Assembly (NCBI GenBank): GCA_904501885.1
Contig: CAJGCP010000007.1
Span: forward strand, 17,074 to 81,073
Reading direction: 5' to 3'
DNA length: 64,000 bases
Source of the DNA: an uncultured Acetatifactor sp.
Lineage (GTDB): Bacteria; Bacillota; Clostridia; Lachnospirales; Lachnospiraceae
Positions 8,136 through 17,705 of the stretch are shown here, one piece after another. How positions within the stretch are numbered: the stretch's first letter is position 1; each line of letters starts with the position of its first letter. The notes beneath the pieces were generated by a model. That model saw only the letters and a list, made by a program, of their open reading frames with translations. It was not told the DNA's origin and did no database searches. Position numbers and translations under genes: made by a program.

Positions 8136-9908
8136 ATGTACTACTCAGATGAATTAGTAGAAGAAATCAGATCCAGAAGCGATATCGTGGATGTGGTTTC
8201 CGGATATGTGAAATTACAGAAAAAAGGTGCCAATCACTGGGGATGCTGTCCCTTTCATAGTGAGAAGACGCCCTCCTTTGCAGTCAATGGGAACAAGCAG
8301 ATGTATCATTGTTTCGGATGCGGCGCAGGTGGCAATGTGTACACCTTTATTATGAATTATGAGAATCATACCTTTCCTGAAGCGGTGAAGATGTTGGCTG
8401 ATAGGGCAGGCGTACAGATTCCGGAGCCGGAAATCAGTGAAGAGGCCAAAAAGCGCGAGAGTAGAAAAACCCGTCTGTTGGAGGTCAATAAGGAAGCAGC
8501 GAAATTCTTTTATTATCAACTTCGTTCTCCCAGAGGTGAAACCGGGCAGCAGTATTTCAAGAGAAGAATGCTGACCGAGGAGACCATGGGCAGGTTTGGC
8601 TTGGGATATGCAGGAAAAAATGGTGCAGAACTGGTGCAGTATTTGAGAAGCAAGGGCTTTGAAGATGACATCATCAAGGATGCGGGACTGGCAAGTCACT
8701 CTGAAAAGTACGGTCTGACCAGCCAATTTTGGAATCGTGTGATGTTTCCCATACAGGATAGCAATCATCGGGTCATAGGATTCGGCGGGCGCGTATTGGG
8801 AAATGGGGAACCCAAGTATTTAAACTCCCCTGAGACTCAAGTGTTTGACAAACGTAGAAACCTATATGGATTGAATTTTGCCCGGACAAGCCGCAGCGGC
8901 AACATCATTCTCTGCGAGGGATATATGGATGTGATCGCCATGCATCAGGCGGGATTTACTCAGGCAGTGGCATCCTTGGGAACAGCATTTACGCCGGAGC
9001 AAGCCAACATCCTGAGACGATATACGGATAGCGTGTTGATTGCCTATGATAGCGATGGAGCGGGTACCAAGGCGGCGCTAAGGGCTGTGGGTATCCTACG
9101 GGATGCGGGGCTTTCCGCCAAAGTGATCAATATGAGCCCCCACAAAGATCCGGACGAGTTTATGAAGGCAGAAGGAAAAGAGGCCTTCGAAGAGCGCATC
9201 AAGAATGCAGAGAATAGCTTCTTCTTTGAAATACGCATTTTAGAGCGGGATTACGATATGAAGGACCCGGAGGAAAAGACAAAATTCCACCAGCAGATTG
9301 CCCGGAAACTTTGTGAGTTTTCGGAGGATGTGGAACGGGACAATTACCTCCAGGCGGTGGCCCAGAAGTATTTTATCGGTATTGAGAATCTGCGCAAACT
9401 GGTGATGCGGGAAGCAGGAAAGATTGGGCTGGCCAAGCCTGTGGAACAGCCCAGGACCCTTACAAAGAATAAAAATTCCAAAGAAGAGAATGCCAAAAGA
9501 GACCAGAGGCTGTTGATTACATGGATAACGGACCAGCCTGATTTATACGGTAAGATAAAAAGATATATTACCCCCAAAGATTTCACAGAAGAATTATATC
9601 GGACTGTAGTGGAGCGCTTGTTTGCCGATTTAGAGCAGGGAGTGTTCAATCCGGCGGGCATCATTAGTATGTTTGAGGACCCGAAGGAGCAGGAAGAGGC
9701 GGCAAGTCTTTTTAACACCAATCTACCGGAATTGGAAACCACAGCAGAGCGGGAAAAGGCATTTCGTGACATTTTGCTTTCGGTGAAAAAAAGTAGTTAT
9801 GAATACTATGTGACGAAAATGGGAAGTGAAATGGATGCTCTGACGCAGGTGGTTGCCGGCAAGAAGGCACTGGAAGAACTGGCGAAAACGCATATTTCTT
9901 TAGAATAA
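8136..9908 (+). CDS. dnaG: DNA primase
   Basis: A 590-residue primase that makes RNA primers at the replication fork. The N-terminal CHC2 zinc domain is visible as CPFHSEKTPSFAV and YHCFGCGAGGN (about residues 38-65). The TOPRIM catalytic core includes EGYMDVIAMHQAGF near residue 260 and LIAYDSDGAGTKAA near residue 300. The C-terminal helicase-binding part is present but less conserved. It sits between dgt and rpoD, the classical macromolecular synthesis arrangement. Confidence 0.97.
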   Translation: MYYSDELVEEIRSRSDIVDVVSGYVKLQKKGANHWGCCPFHSEKTPSFAVNGNKQMYHCFGCGAGGNVYTFIMNYENHTFPEAVKMLADRAGVQIPEPEISEEAKKRESRKTRLLEVNKEAAKFFYYQLRSPRGETGQQYFKRRMLTEETMGRFGLGYAGKNGAELVQYLRSKGFEDDIIKDAGLASHSEKYGLTSQFWNRVMFPIQDSNHRVIGFGGRVLGNGEPKYLNSPETQVFDKRRNLYGLNFARTSRSGNIILCEGYMDVIAMHQAGFTQAVASLGTAFTPEQANILRRYTDSVLIAYDSDGAGTKAALRAVGILRDAGLSAKVINMSPHKDPDEFMKAEGKEAFEERIKNAENSFFFEIRILERDYDMKDPEEKTKFHQQIARKLCEFSEDVERDNYLQAVAQKYFIGIENLRKLVMREAGKIGLAKPVEQPRTLTKNKNSKEENAKRDQRLLITWITDQPDLYGKIKRYITPKDFTEELYRTVVERLFADLEQGVFNPAGIISMFEDPKEQEEAASLFNTNLPELETTAEREKAFRDILLSVKKSSYEYYVTKMGSEMDALTQVVAGKKALEELAKTHISLE

Positions 9909-9968
9909 GGTGATATTAAAATAGACAAGATGAGGGAAAGTACCCCACAGGAAGGATGGAAAATTACA

Positions 9969-11078
9969 ATGGATGAAAACATGATGGCGAAATTTCAAGA
10001 AAAGGTGAAAGCACTTCTTGCGATGGCGAAGAAGAAAAAGAACGTGTTGGAATACACGGAAATCAGTGAATTCTTCGCAGATATGCCTTTGGAAGAAGAC
10101 CAATTCGAGAAGATTATGGAAATGCTGGAGCAAAACGGAGTGGATGTTTTGCGAATCCAGGAGACAGACGATGTGGACGAGGAATTCGTACCCTCCGAAG
10201 AAGATGATGTGGATATGGAGAATTTGGATTTGACCATTCCCGACGGCATCAGCATCGAGGATCCGGTACGTATGTATCTGAAAGAAATCGGTAAAGTGCC
10301 TTTGTTGTCAGCAGAAGAAGAGATAGAATTGGCACAGAGAATGGAGCAGGGCGACCAGGAGGCAAGAAAGCGTTTGGCAGAGGCTAACCTTCGTTTGGTA
10401 GTCAGCATCGCAAAGAGATATGTTGGCCGGGGAATGTTGTTTCTGGATTTGATTCAGGAAGGTAACTTAGGTTTGATCAAAGCGGTAGAGAAGTTTGACT
10501 ACCGTAAGGGTTATAAATTCTCCACATATGCTACATGGTGGATTCGCCAGGCAATCACCAGAGCCATTGCGGACCAGGCAAGAACCATCCGTATTCCTGT
10601 GCACATGGTGGAGACCATTAACAAATTGATTCGCGTCAGCAGACAGCTGTTGCAAAAATTGGGAAGAGAGCCGTCCCCTGAGGAAATCGCAGAAGAGATG
10701 GGTATGCCTCCCGAGAAGGTGCGCGAGATTTTGAAGATCAGTCAGGAACCGGTTTCTATGGAAACCCCTATCGGTGAAGAGGAAGATAGCCATTTGGGCG
10801 ATTTTATTGAGGATGATAATGTACCTGCGCCTGCAGAGGCAGCCGCATTTGTACTTTTGAAGGAACAGTTGGTAGAAGTTTTGGGTACCCTTACTGACAG
10901 AGAGCAAAAGGTGCTGAGACTTCGATTTGGTCTAGATGACGGACGTGCACGCACCTTGGAAGAGGTAGGTAAGGAGTTCAATGTTACCCGTGAGCGTATC
11001 CGCCAGATCGAGGCAAAGGCATTGAGAAAGCTGCGTCACCCCAGCCGCAGCAGAAAGTTGAAGGATTTCTTGGATTGA
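9969..11078 (+). CDS. rpoD: Primary RNA polymerase sigma factor SigA
   Basis: A 369-residue housekeeping sigma factor. Region 1.2/2 begins at DPVRMYLKEIGKVPLL; region 2.4, which contacts the -10 element, contains YATWWIRQAITRAIADQ; region 4.2 for the -35 contact is LEEVGKEFNVTRERIRQIE; the C-terminus LRHPSRSRKLKDFLD is typical of SigA. The short length without a long non-conserved region is normal for Firmicutes. I chose ATG 9,969 because the upstream in-frame start at 9,930 adds unconserved residues; AGGA at 9,953 has somewhat long spacing. Confidence 0.95.
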   Translation: MDENMMAKFQEKVKALLAMAKKKKNVLEYTEISEFFADMPLEEDQFEKIMEMLEQNGVDVLRIQETDDVDEEFVPSEEDDVDMENLDLTIPDGISIEDPVRMYLKEIGKVPLLSAEEEIELAQRMEQGDQEARKRLAEANLRLVVSIAKRYVGRGMLFLDLIQEGNLGLIKAVEKFDYRKGYKFSTYATWWIRQAITRAIADQARTIRIPVHMVETINKLIRVSRQLLQKLGREPSPEEIAEEMGMPPEKVREILKISQEPVSMETPIGEEEDSHLGDFIEDDNVPAPAEAAAFVLLKEQLVEVLGTLTDREQKVLRLRFGLDDGRARTLEEVGKEFNVTRERIRQIEAKALRKLRHPSRSRKLKDFLD

Positions 11079-11854
11079 TGAAAGCAGAAAAAGTGATATT
11101 GACAAAGAGATTACAAATGATAGCGGATATGATTACCATGGGCAATCGTCTGGTAGACGTGGGGTGTGACCATGGATTTCTGCCGTTGTATGTAATACAG
11201 CAAGGGATTAGTCCCAGTGCACTTGCGATGGATGTCAACCAGGGACCGTTGGAAGCCGCACGCAAAAATGTAGAAGAAGCCGGACTGTCAGAGTGCATTC
11301 AGTTACGTATTTCTGATGGATTAAAGGCATATAATGCCGGAGAGAGCGATACCATGGTATGCGCCGGCATGGGCGGCCCGCTGATGGAAAAGATTCTCAC
11401 AGAAAGTTTTGATAAGGTTATGGGGTTGAAGGAGTTGATTTTACAACCCCAATCAGAAATCACCCAGTTCAGACAGTTCCTCCGCAGAAATGGACTGCAC
11501 ATAGTAGAAGAAGATGCAGTGGAAGAGGAAGGAAAATACTACATTGCCATGAAGGTCATTCCCGGTGCTGGGCAGGAAGGAGAACAGTCCTCCGGCGAAT
11601 TTATGAATGCGGTAGAAGCAGGTGAGGAAGAATTGGAGCAGCAGAAATTGTTCGATACTTATGGAGAATGTTTGTTGCGAAGCAAGCATCCTGTGCTGAA
11701 AGAATACCTAGAGTTGCAGTTGAAAAATTTACAGCAGATCGAAGGTGGCCTGGAACTGCAGGAATCGGAGAAAGCCCTCAGCCGTCTGCCTGAAATTCGG
11801 GAGGAAATCGGGTTAGTAGAGAGTGCTCTATCCTATATTTCTTTTGATGTATAG
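11078..11854 (+). CDS. trmK: tRNA (adenine22-N1)-methyltransferase
   Basis: A 258-residue SAM-dependent methyltransferase of the TrmK family, which methylates N1 of A22 in tRNA. The Rossmann SAM motif is VDVGCDHGFLPLYV, followed by the acidic AMDVNQGPLEAA and the family signature CAGMGGPLMEKIL. Its ATG overlaps the rpoD stop (TGATG), so translation is coupled to the sigma factor gene; rpoD-trmK linkage is common in Firmicutes. Confidence 0.92.
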   Translation: MKAEKVILTKRLQMIADMITMGNRLVDVGCDHGFLPLYVIQQGISPSALAMDVNQGPLEAARKNVEEAGLSECIQLRISDGLKAYNAGESDTMVCAGMGGPLMEKILTESFDKVMGLKELILQPQSEITQFRQFLRRNGLHIVEEDAVEEEGKYYIAMKVIPGAGQEGEQSSGEFMNAVEAGEEELEQQKLFDTYGECLLRSKHPVLKEYLELQLKNLQQIEGGLELQESEKALSRLPEIREEIGLVESALSYISFDV

Positions 11855-11898
11855 CATCTATTTGTAATACGACATAAATCAGAAAGGATGGTGCCGAT

Positions 11899-13554
11899 AT
11901 GATTACAGTTACGATCAGAGAAAAAACGCTTCAGGTGGAGCAAGGCACCACGTTTGAAGCAATTGCCGGGATGGTGGCAGAAGAGTATGACGGAATGATT
12001 GCCGTAGCGTTGGCCAATGGAAAAATCCGGGAACTGTTTAAGAAGGTCGTTAAAAATTGTGAGGTGGATTTCTTTACGCTGAGGGATGATGTGGGACATA
12101 AGACCTATGTGCGTACGGCATTGATGCTGTTCTTTAAGGCAGTAAATGATGTCTATGGGCAGCAGGAAGCAATCCACAGCAAAGTGGACTTCACCATCGG
12201 CAGAGGCACCTACATTAAGGTCCCGCAAAGCGTCCCTGTAAATGCACAGTCTGCTCAGGCGATCAAAGAACGCATGCAGGAACTGGTGGCTGCGGATGTT
12301 CCTTTTATGAAACGTTCCTATCCCTTGGACGAGGCGATGGAATTGTTTGCGTCCAAAGGAATGACGGATAAGACAGGATTATTTCGGTATCGTCGTGGCT
12401 CCTATGTAAATATTTATGAGATAGAAGGCTATTACGATTATTATTACGGCTATATGTTGCCCCGTACGGGATATGTGAAATGGTTTGATGTAATTCCCTA
12501 TGAGAAGGGCTTTATGCTGATGTTGCCCTCCAAGAGAAAACCGGAAGAGTTGGAAGAGTTTTCGGAAAGACGAAAACTGTTCCAAACCTTGGAAAAGGCG
12601 GATTTATGGGGAGAGAAAATCGGTATCCAGACGGCAGCAGGACTGAATGATGAAATCTGCTTCGGCTCAATGAATGACTTGATTTTGATTCAGGAGGCGG
12701 ATCAGGAGAGAAGAATCGGGGAGATTGCCAAGGATATTGTAAGTCGCGGCAATGTGAAATTTGTCATGATTGCGGGTCCTTCCTCTTCCGGAAAAACTAC
12801 GTTTTCCCACAGATTGTCCATACAGCTGCGAACCATGGGGAAAAAGCCCCATCCCATTGCGTTGGATGATTATTTTATCAACCGAGACCGGACCCCTAGG
12901 GATGAAAACGGAAATATGAATTTCGAGTGTTTGGAAGCCTTGGATGTGGACCTGTTTAATCAGGACATGACCAGACTCCTGGCAGGAGAGACGGTGGAGT
13001 TGCCCACATACAATTTTAAAACAGGGCAGAGAGAATACCGCGGAAATACAAAGAAATTGGGACAGGACGATATTTTAGTGATTGAGGGAATCCATGGCTT
13101 GAATCCTAAGATGAGTTATGCACTCCCTGATGAGAGCAAGTATAAGGTGTATATCAGTGCCTTGACTACTCTCAATATTGATGTTCACAACAGAATTCCC
13201 ACCACAGATGGCAGACTGTTGCGCAGAATGGTGCGGGATAACAGGACCAGAGGTACGAATCCTCAAGGAACCATACGCATGTGGCCCTCTGTCCGCAGGG
13301 GTGAGGAGGAGAATATCTTCCCCTTCCAGGAAGATGCTGATGCAATGTTTAACTCTGCTCTGATATATGAGTTGGCAGTATTGAAGCCTTATGCGGAGCC
13401 CCTGTTATATCAGGTGCCCAAAGATTCCCCGGAATATTATGAGGCTAAGAGATTATTGAAATTCTTGGAATATTTCTTGAGCATGCCCAGTGAAAGCCTG
13501 CCAACCCATTCTATTTGTAGGGAATTTGTGGGTGGAAGCTGTTTCAATGCGTAA
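11899..13554 (+). CDS. Phosphoribulokinase/uridine kinase-family protein with threonyl-tRNA-synthetase-like N-terminus
   Basis: A 551-residue protein with two parts. The N-terminal ~270 residues resemble the TGS and editing-like domains of threonyl-tRNA synthetase (ITVTIREKTLQVEQGTTFEA at the start). The C-terminal half is a P-loop kinase of the uridine kinase/phosphoribulokinase type, with AGPSSSGKTTFSHRL near residue 290 and ALDDYFINRDRTPRDENG following. This fused architecture recurs in clostridia; its physiological substrate is not established here. The start follows AGAAAGGATGGTGCCGAT. Confidence 0.88.
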   Translation: MITVTIREKTLQVEQGTTFEAIAGMVAEEYDGMIAVALANGKIRELFKKVVKNCEVDFFTLRDDVGHKTYVRTALMLFFKAVNDVYGQQEAIHSKVDFTIGRGTYIKVPQSVPVNAQSAQAIKERMQELVAADVPFMKRSYPLDEAMELFASKGMTDKTGLFRYRRGSYVNIYEIEGYYDYYYGYMLPRTGYVKWFDVIPYEKGFMLMLPSKRKPEELEEFSERRKLFQTLEKADLWGEKIGIQTAAGLNDEICFGSMNDLILIQEADQERRIGEIAKDIVSRGNVKFVMIAGPSSSGKTTFSHRLSIQLRTMGKKPHPIALDDYFINRDRTPRDENGNMNFECLEALDVDLFNQDMTRLLAGETVELPTYNFKTGQREYRGNTKKLGQDDILVIEGIHGLNPKMSYALPDESKYKVYISALTTLNIDVHNRIPTTDGRLLRRMVRDNRTRGTNPQGTIRMWPSVRRGEEENIFPFQEDADAMFNSALIYELAVLKPYAEPLLYQVPKDSPEYYEAKRLLKFLEYFLSMPSESLPTHSICREFVGGSCFNA

Positions 13555-13619
13555 AAGAATGATATATACCTAATGCAAAATAACTTGCAAAGGTTGTATG
13601 TAATGGATATAATACCAAC

Positions 13620-13956
13620 GTGAGTAAGACAAATGTTCGCGGCTGTAGCAATACAGGTGAGGAAAGTCCGGGCTTCGCAGGGCAGGATGCCGGATAACGT
13701 CCGGTGGAGGCGACTCCAAGGATAGTGCAACAGAAATATACAGCCACTTTGGTGGTAATGGTGGAAGGGCAGTGTAAGAGACTACCGCCTGTCCGGTAAC
13801 GGACAGGGCATATGTAAACCCCATCCGAAGCAAGACCAAATAGAAAGCCATAGGTCGGCCCGGCCTGCTTTCAGGTAGGTTGCTTGATGCGATTGGCAAC
13901 AATCGTACTAGATAGATGAACATTCACGACATAACCCGGCTTATCGTTTTGCTCAC
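13620..13956 (+). ncRNA. rnpB: RNase P RNA
   Basis: The catalytic RNA that removes 5' leaders from tRNA precursors. The universally conserved GAGGAAAGTCCGGGCTTC lies at 13,660-13,677 and the 3' counterpart CATAACCCGGCTTAT at 13,930-13,944. I set the ends from the outer P1 helix: GTGAGTAAGAC (13,620-13,630) pairs with GTTTTGCTCAC (13,946-13,956) with two G-U pairs. The internal GTAACGGACAGGG-like and AGGTCGGCCCGGCC segments also fit. A strong terminator follows directly. Confidence 0.95.
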
Positions 13957-13957
13957 G

Positions 13958-14012
13958 AAAAAAGTCCCCATAATGCATTGTGTAGTAACACAGCGCATTA
14001 TGGGGACTTTTT
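13958..14012. terminator. Bidirectional terminator between rnpB and the alpha/beta hydrolase gene
   Basis: An 18 bp perfect stem flanked by A and T runs: AAAAAGTCCCCATAATGC pairs with GCATTATGGGGACTTTTT around a loop of about 18 nt. It can end transcription of rnpB on the plus strand and of the convergent hydrolase gene on the minus strand. Confidence 0.9.
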
Positions 14013-14053
14013 GATTCGATAGTAAACATGCCTGCTGTAAACCACAGAGGATG

Positions 14054-14986
14054 TTATTTTTTCCATTGTTTTTGTATAAAACTTAGGACGGCTTTTTGAT
14101 ATCGTTCCGGTGCTACCATATAGCATAATCCATGGTCTGCCTCCGGCACCACTTCCAATGTAATTAGGTCGGGGCAAGCCTCCTTGATTTTTTTGCTCAT
14201 TTCACAGGGAACGAAGCCATCTGCCTGTCCGTGAAACAATAAAACGGGAATGCGGTTCTGCCTTAGGGCAGTGATTACGGTGCATTCCTCCAGGGCGAAC
14301 CCGCCAAAGAGAAGAGCACCTAACCATACAAAAGGATACACTAATTTGGCAGGGAAATGCAAATCCCTACACACCTTCTGGATGATTTCTTTGGGGGAGG
14401 AGAAGGGACAGTCCGCCAGAATGCCCACCACATTTTCCGATAGGCCTAAGCTTGTGGACATAAGTACGGTGGATGCTCCCATGGATAATCCCCATAGGAA
14501 TACAGGGGTATCTGCACCGAAAGTTTCTTTTATAAATTCCAGCCAGGTCAGCACGTCGAAGCGTTCCTTGATGCCGAAGGAGATGGTTCTTCCCTGGCTT
14601 TTGCCGTGGGCGCGTTGATCTGTTAATATCACATTGTGTCCAAGAGAGAGTGCTAATTTGCCACCGCCACAGGAATCCAAAAAGGCATTGCTTTTATAGC
14701 CGTGAAACATCAGGTGTACCGGGGTACTTTTCTGTCCCTGATAGAGCCGACCAAACAGCTTCAATCCGTCGTGGGAAAGTACACTGCACTCCGTACAGGG
14801 CAAGGCTTTCATGTCGGCTACGCATTGCCGAATGGTTTCCATATGAGGTTTGTATGCCTCACCCGAAGGAAGTTCGTTTAATTCCGCCCCTGGCGTAGGC
14901 GCCTGAAAGGCAGTTTTATATGCATAAAAAGAGCCTAAGATAATGAAGAAAATTAGCATTAGGAATAGTAGTAAAGTAATATGCAT
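14054..14986 (-). CDS. Membrane-anchored alpha/beta hydrolase
   Basis: A 310-residue alpha/beta-hydrolase. One N-terminal membrane segment (MHITLLLFLMLIFFIILGSF) anchors it with the hydrolase domain probably outside. The nucleophile elbow is WGLSMGAS, an oxyanion-side motif is HGYKSN, the acid site is HGQADGFVP and the catalytic His is in EADHGLC. This is the BAAT/YqkD-type layout of small esterases; the substrate is unknown. The start has AGAGGTG 5 nt upstream. It is a single-gene unit transcribed towards rnpB. Confidence 0.85.
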   Translation of the reverse strand: MHITLLLFLMLIFFIILGSFYAYKTAFQAPTPGAELNELPSGEAYKPHMETIRQCVADMKALPCTECSVLSHDGLKLFGRLYQGQKSTPVHLMFHGYKSNAFLDSCGGGKLALSLGHNVILTDQRAHGKSQGRTISFGIKERFDVLTWLEFIKETFGADTPVFLWGLSMGASTVLMSTSLGLSENVVGILADCPFSSPKEIIQKVCRDLHFPAKLVYPFVWLGALLFGGFALEECTVITALRQNRIPVLLFHGQADGFVPCEMSKKIKEACPDLITLEVVPEADHGLCYMVAPERYQKAVLSFIQKQWKK

Positions 14987-15060
14987 ATGACACCTCTATA
15001 GAATAATTAGTAGGACTGATGTATGTATTGTAGAACAAGAATAACACAGTTATTTCATGA

Positions 15061-15090
15061 TTGCAAACAGCAGGTTGCTTATGATATAAT
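15061..15090 (+). promoter_or_regulatory. SigA promoter of the MATE gene
   Basis: TTGCAA (15,061-15,066), an 18 bp spacer and TATAAT (15,085-15,090) with an extended TG one base upstream of the -10. Confidence 0.65.
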
Positions 15091-15132
15091 AGCCTTTGCT
15101 TTATTTGAGAATAATAATCGGAGAGATGATAA

Positions 15133-16545
15133 ATGACATTTGTGAAAGAACTTTGGGGAAAAATCAAAAAGCTGTTTGAGCCCACGGATATGACGGTGGG
15201 TACACCGTGGAAAAGTATTGCTATGTTTGCTGTGCCGATGATCATCGGTAATATTGCGCAACAGTTGTACAGCACGGTGGACAGCATCGTGGTGGGTAAA
15301 TATATCGGTGACAATGCCTTGGCTGCGGTAGGTAGCGCGGCCCCTCTTGTGGTGTTGTTGATGGTTTTGTTTGTGGGCATCTCTGCAGGCTCCACCATTA
15401 TGGTATCCCAGTATTTTGGAGCAAAATCCAGAGAAGATTTGTCCCATACCATCGGAACCAGTATTGTATTAATTGGAGTGGTATCTGTGGCAATGATGAT
15501 AGTATTACCTCAATTTGCCCGTCCTATGCTGGAACTTTTGGATACACCGCCCAGCATTATAGATGACTGTACCCTGTATTTAAAGGTTAGTATTTGGGGC
15601 GTTGCAGGTATGGGCTTTTACAACATCCTGACGGGTGTTTTGCGAGGAATGGGTGACACCTTTTCTGCGCTGATTTATCTGTTGATTGCCACAGTCATCA
15701 ATGTGGTACTGGATATCTGGTTCGTGGCCGGATTTGGTATGGGTGTGTACGGCGTGGCACTGGCTACGGTGATTGCACAGTTTATTTCTGCGGCTATGTG
15801 TTTTGTGAAACTTCTGCGTATGCGAGATGTTTTTGACTTGGGGAAGGAACAGTTGAAATTGTCCCGCAAATACACCGGCCAGTTAATTAAGTTGGGCATT
15901 CCTTCCGGTGTGACACAGGCAATTATGTCTGCGGCAATGATTACCGTGCAGGCCCTCACCAATAGTTTTGGAGAGTTGTTTATTGCGGCCAACGTCATCG
16001 TCATGAGAGTGGATGGTTTTGCTATGATGCCCAATTTCTCCTTCGGTATGGCGATGACCACTTTTGCAGGACAGAATGTGGGTGCGAAGAAATTTGACCG
16101 TGTGAAAACCGGAGCAAAACAGGGCACCGTTATAGCAGTGGGATGCGCCGTGGTGATTACTACCATCATCCTGCTCTTTGGAAAATACCTCATGGAAATC
16201 TTTACGGATACGCCGGAATTGGTACAGCAGAGCGTGTATATTATGCGTATCCTGGCAGTAGGATATATCGCTGTGGCAGTGACCCAGAGCTTGTCCGGTG
16301 TGATGCGAGGCGTGGGTGATACAGTAACCCCCATGTGGATTGCTATGATACAGACCATTGCCCTTCGTATTCCCATTGCATACGGCATTTCCTATTTGAC
16401 GAAAACACCGGAACTTCCCACAGGAAGATTTGAGTGTGTGCATGTATCCCTCCTGATTTCCTGGGTGATGGGAGCGGTGTTGACCAGTCTGTTCTATAAA
16501 TCAAGTAAGAAGAAGTTAATGAATATGGATGTAAGCAGGGCGTAA
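15133..16545 (+). CDS. MATE-family multidrug/metabolite efflux transporter
   Basis: A 470-residue protein with about twelve membrane segments, typical of multidrug and toxic compound extrusion antiporters. Two pseudo-symmetric halves are visible; family landmarks are AVPMIIGNIAQQLYSTVDSIVVG near the N-terminus, GVLRGMGDT in the first half and its repeat SGVMRGVGDTVTPMW in the second. It stands alone with its own promoter. The cargo cannot be told from sequence. Confidence 0.93.
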   Translation: MTFVKELWGKIKKLFEPTDMTVGTPWKSIAMFAVPMIIGNIAQQLYSTVDSIVVGKYIGDNALAAVGSAAPLVVLLMVLFVGISAGSTIMVSQYFGAKSREDLSHTIGTSIVLIGVVSVAMMIVLPQFARPMLELLDTPPSIIDDCTLYLKVSIWGVAGMGFYNILTGVLRGMGDTFSALIYLLIATVINVVLDIWFVAGFGMGVYGVALATVIAQFISAAMCFVKLLRMRDVFDLGKEQLKLSRKYTGQLIKLGIPSGVTQAIMSAAMITVQALTNSFGELFIAANVIVMRVDGFAMMPNFSFGMAMTTFAGQNVGAKKFDRVKTGAKQGTVIAVGCAVVITTIILLFGKYLMEIFTDTPELVQQSVYIMRILAVGYIAVAVTQSLSGVMRGVGDTVTPMWIAMIQTIALRIPIAYGISYLTKTPELPTGRFECVHVSLLISWVMGAVLTSLFYKSSKKKLMNMDVSRA

Positions 16546-16560
16546 TGCCTTGCTTACATT
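16531..16560 (+). terminator. Possible terminator overlapping the end of the MATE gene
   Basis: An 11 bp stem (GTAAGCAGGGC with GCCTTGCTTAC, one G-U pair) with loop GTAAT covers the stop codon, but the following T run is short and interrupted. Confidence 0.45.
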
Positions 16561-16977
16561 TTCCCTTTGGTTTACAGGGATCATCGCCACATTCCGGCCT
16601 TTGTGTAAACTGTCAAATGTTCTTTCACATTCATCGGAGGAGTCCCTCTGAATCACCGAAATTATAGTCGTATAAATTATCTTTGTCGGCATTTGTCGAT
16701 GAAATCTTTGGGTGTCTGAATTTGTCTGGGTTATTCTGCCCACAAACTTCATTTTTACTAATAAAAATAAGGGATTTCCCGTTTTCTGCCTCATTCAGGA
16801 AACCTGTCGAAAGGAGGAATTTTATAAAAGAAAACAGAAGAAAAGAGCGGAATTGCACGATGGAAATAAATTCTCATTTAGTGCGAAGTATTGTATAAAT
16901 AGTATTGTCCTCCCGTGGGGGAATTCATGGGCGGAGTATTACCGGAAAAAGTCTTAAAATAAGAAGGGAGAACGAGA
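16546..16977. other. 432-base intergenic stretch without a convincing gene
   Basis: Short open frames here have no ribosome binding site near a start. AAAGGAGG at 16,812-16,819 is not followed by a well-spaced start codon. A 7 bp inverted repeat, GTTTACA (16,570) and TGTAAAC (16,603), has a 27 nt loop. I see no known RNA family. The stretch probably holds the leader and promoter of the next gene. Confidence 0.5.
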
Positions 16978-17619
16978 ATGACAGATAAGGTAATTGAAAA
17001 CAATCAAGTGACGGTGATGGGAGAGGTGGTCAGCGGATTTACCTTTAGTCACGATATTTTTGGAGAGGGCTTTTACATGATGAATGTGAGTTGTAAAAGG
17101 CTCAGTGAAAGCTATGATGTGATACCGGTGATGGTATCAGAGCGATTATTAGATGTGAGCAAGGATTACATCGGGGAGCTGGTGTGCATCCATGGCCAGT
17201 TCAGGTCCTACAATCGCCATGAGGAGCGCAAGAATAAGCTGGTGCTCTCTGTGTTTGCCAGGGAGATTCATTTTATAGACGAGATGGAGGAAAGTTCCAA
17301 GACCAACCAAATCTTTTTGGACGGATATATTTGTAAGGAGCCTATCTATAGAAAGACGCCTTTGGGAAGAGAAATCGCAGATTTGCTGCTGGCGGTGAAC
17401 CGCCCCTATGGAAAATCCGACTATATTCCCTGTATTTGCTGGGGGAGAAATGCCAGATATTCCGGCAATTTCAAGGTGGGAGACAAATGCGCCGTTTGGG
17501 GCAGAATTCAAAGCCGTGAGTATATGAAGAAGTTAGATGAAGAAAATGTGGAAAAGAGAGTGGCCTTTGAGGTGTCTGTCAGCAAGTTGGAATTGAGTGA
17601 TGTTTCCGATGTAAGATGA
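16978..17619 (+). CDS. Single-stranded DNA-binding protein with two OB-folds
   Basis: A 213-residue protein with two consecutive OB-fold-like halves, each showing the SSB pattern: NQVTVMGEVVSGFTFSHDI with FGEGFYMMNV in the first, NQIFLDGYICKEPIYRKTPLG with IADLLLAVNRPYGKSDYIPC and VGDKCAVWGRIQSREY in the second. The second half is the closer match to SSB/PriB proteins. It lacks the acidic C-terminal tail of true SSB, so it probably is a specialised ssDNA- or nucleic-acid-binding protein. The start has GAAGGGAGAACGAG upstream. Confidence 0.75.
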   Translation: MTDKVIENNQVTVMGEVVSGFTFSHDIFGEGFYMMNVSCKRLSESYDVIPVMVSERLLDVSKDYIGELVCIHGQFRSYNRHEERKNKLVLSVFAREIHFIDEMEESSKTNQIFLDGYICKEPIYRKTPLGREIADLLLAVNRPYGKSDYIPCICWGRNARYSGNFKVGDKCAVWGRIQSREYMKKLDEENVEKRVAFEVSVSKLELSDVSDVR

Positions 17620-17640
17620 CAATCAAAGTTACATAAATCC

Positions 17641-17669
17641 TTGACAGTCCCGATAGATAATGCTATATT
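17641..17669 (+). promoter_or_regulatory. SigA promoter of dapA
   Basis: TTGACA (17,641-17,646), a 17 bp spacer and TATATT (17,664-17,669) with an extended TGC. No lysine riboswitch fits in the 37 nt between the -10 and dapA. Confidence 0.8.
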
Positions 17670-17705
17670 TTTTATGGTTGATATCGACCTTAAGGAGGCA
17701 GAAAA

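Noticed and set aside
13570..13923. Minus-strand frames opposite rnpB
   Set aside because: The region is structural RNA.
16805..16811. TGTCGAA, a single Spo0A-box-like 7-mer
   Set aside because: Several such 7-mers are expected by chance in this window and there is no paired site.
16683..16898. Open frames between the MATE and OB-fold genes
   Set aside because: No ribosome site, no recognisable protein pattern and overlapping alternatives in other frames.
17641..17705. Possible lysine riboswitch before dapA
   Set aside because: The leader after the promoter is only about 30 nt, far too short.
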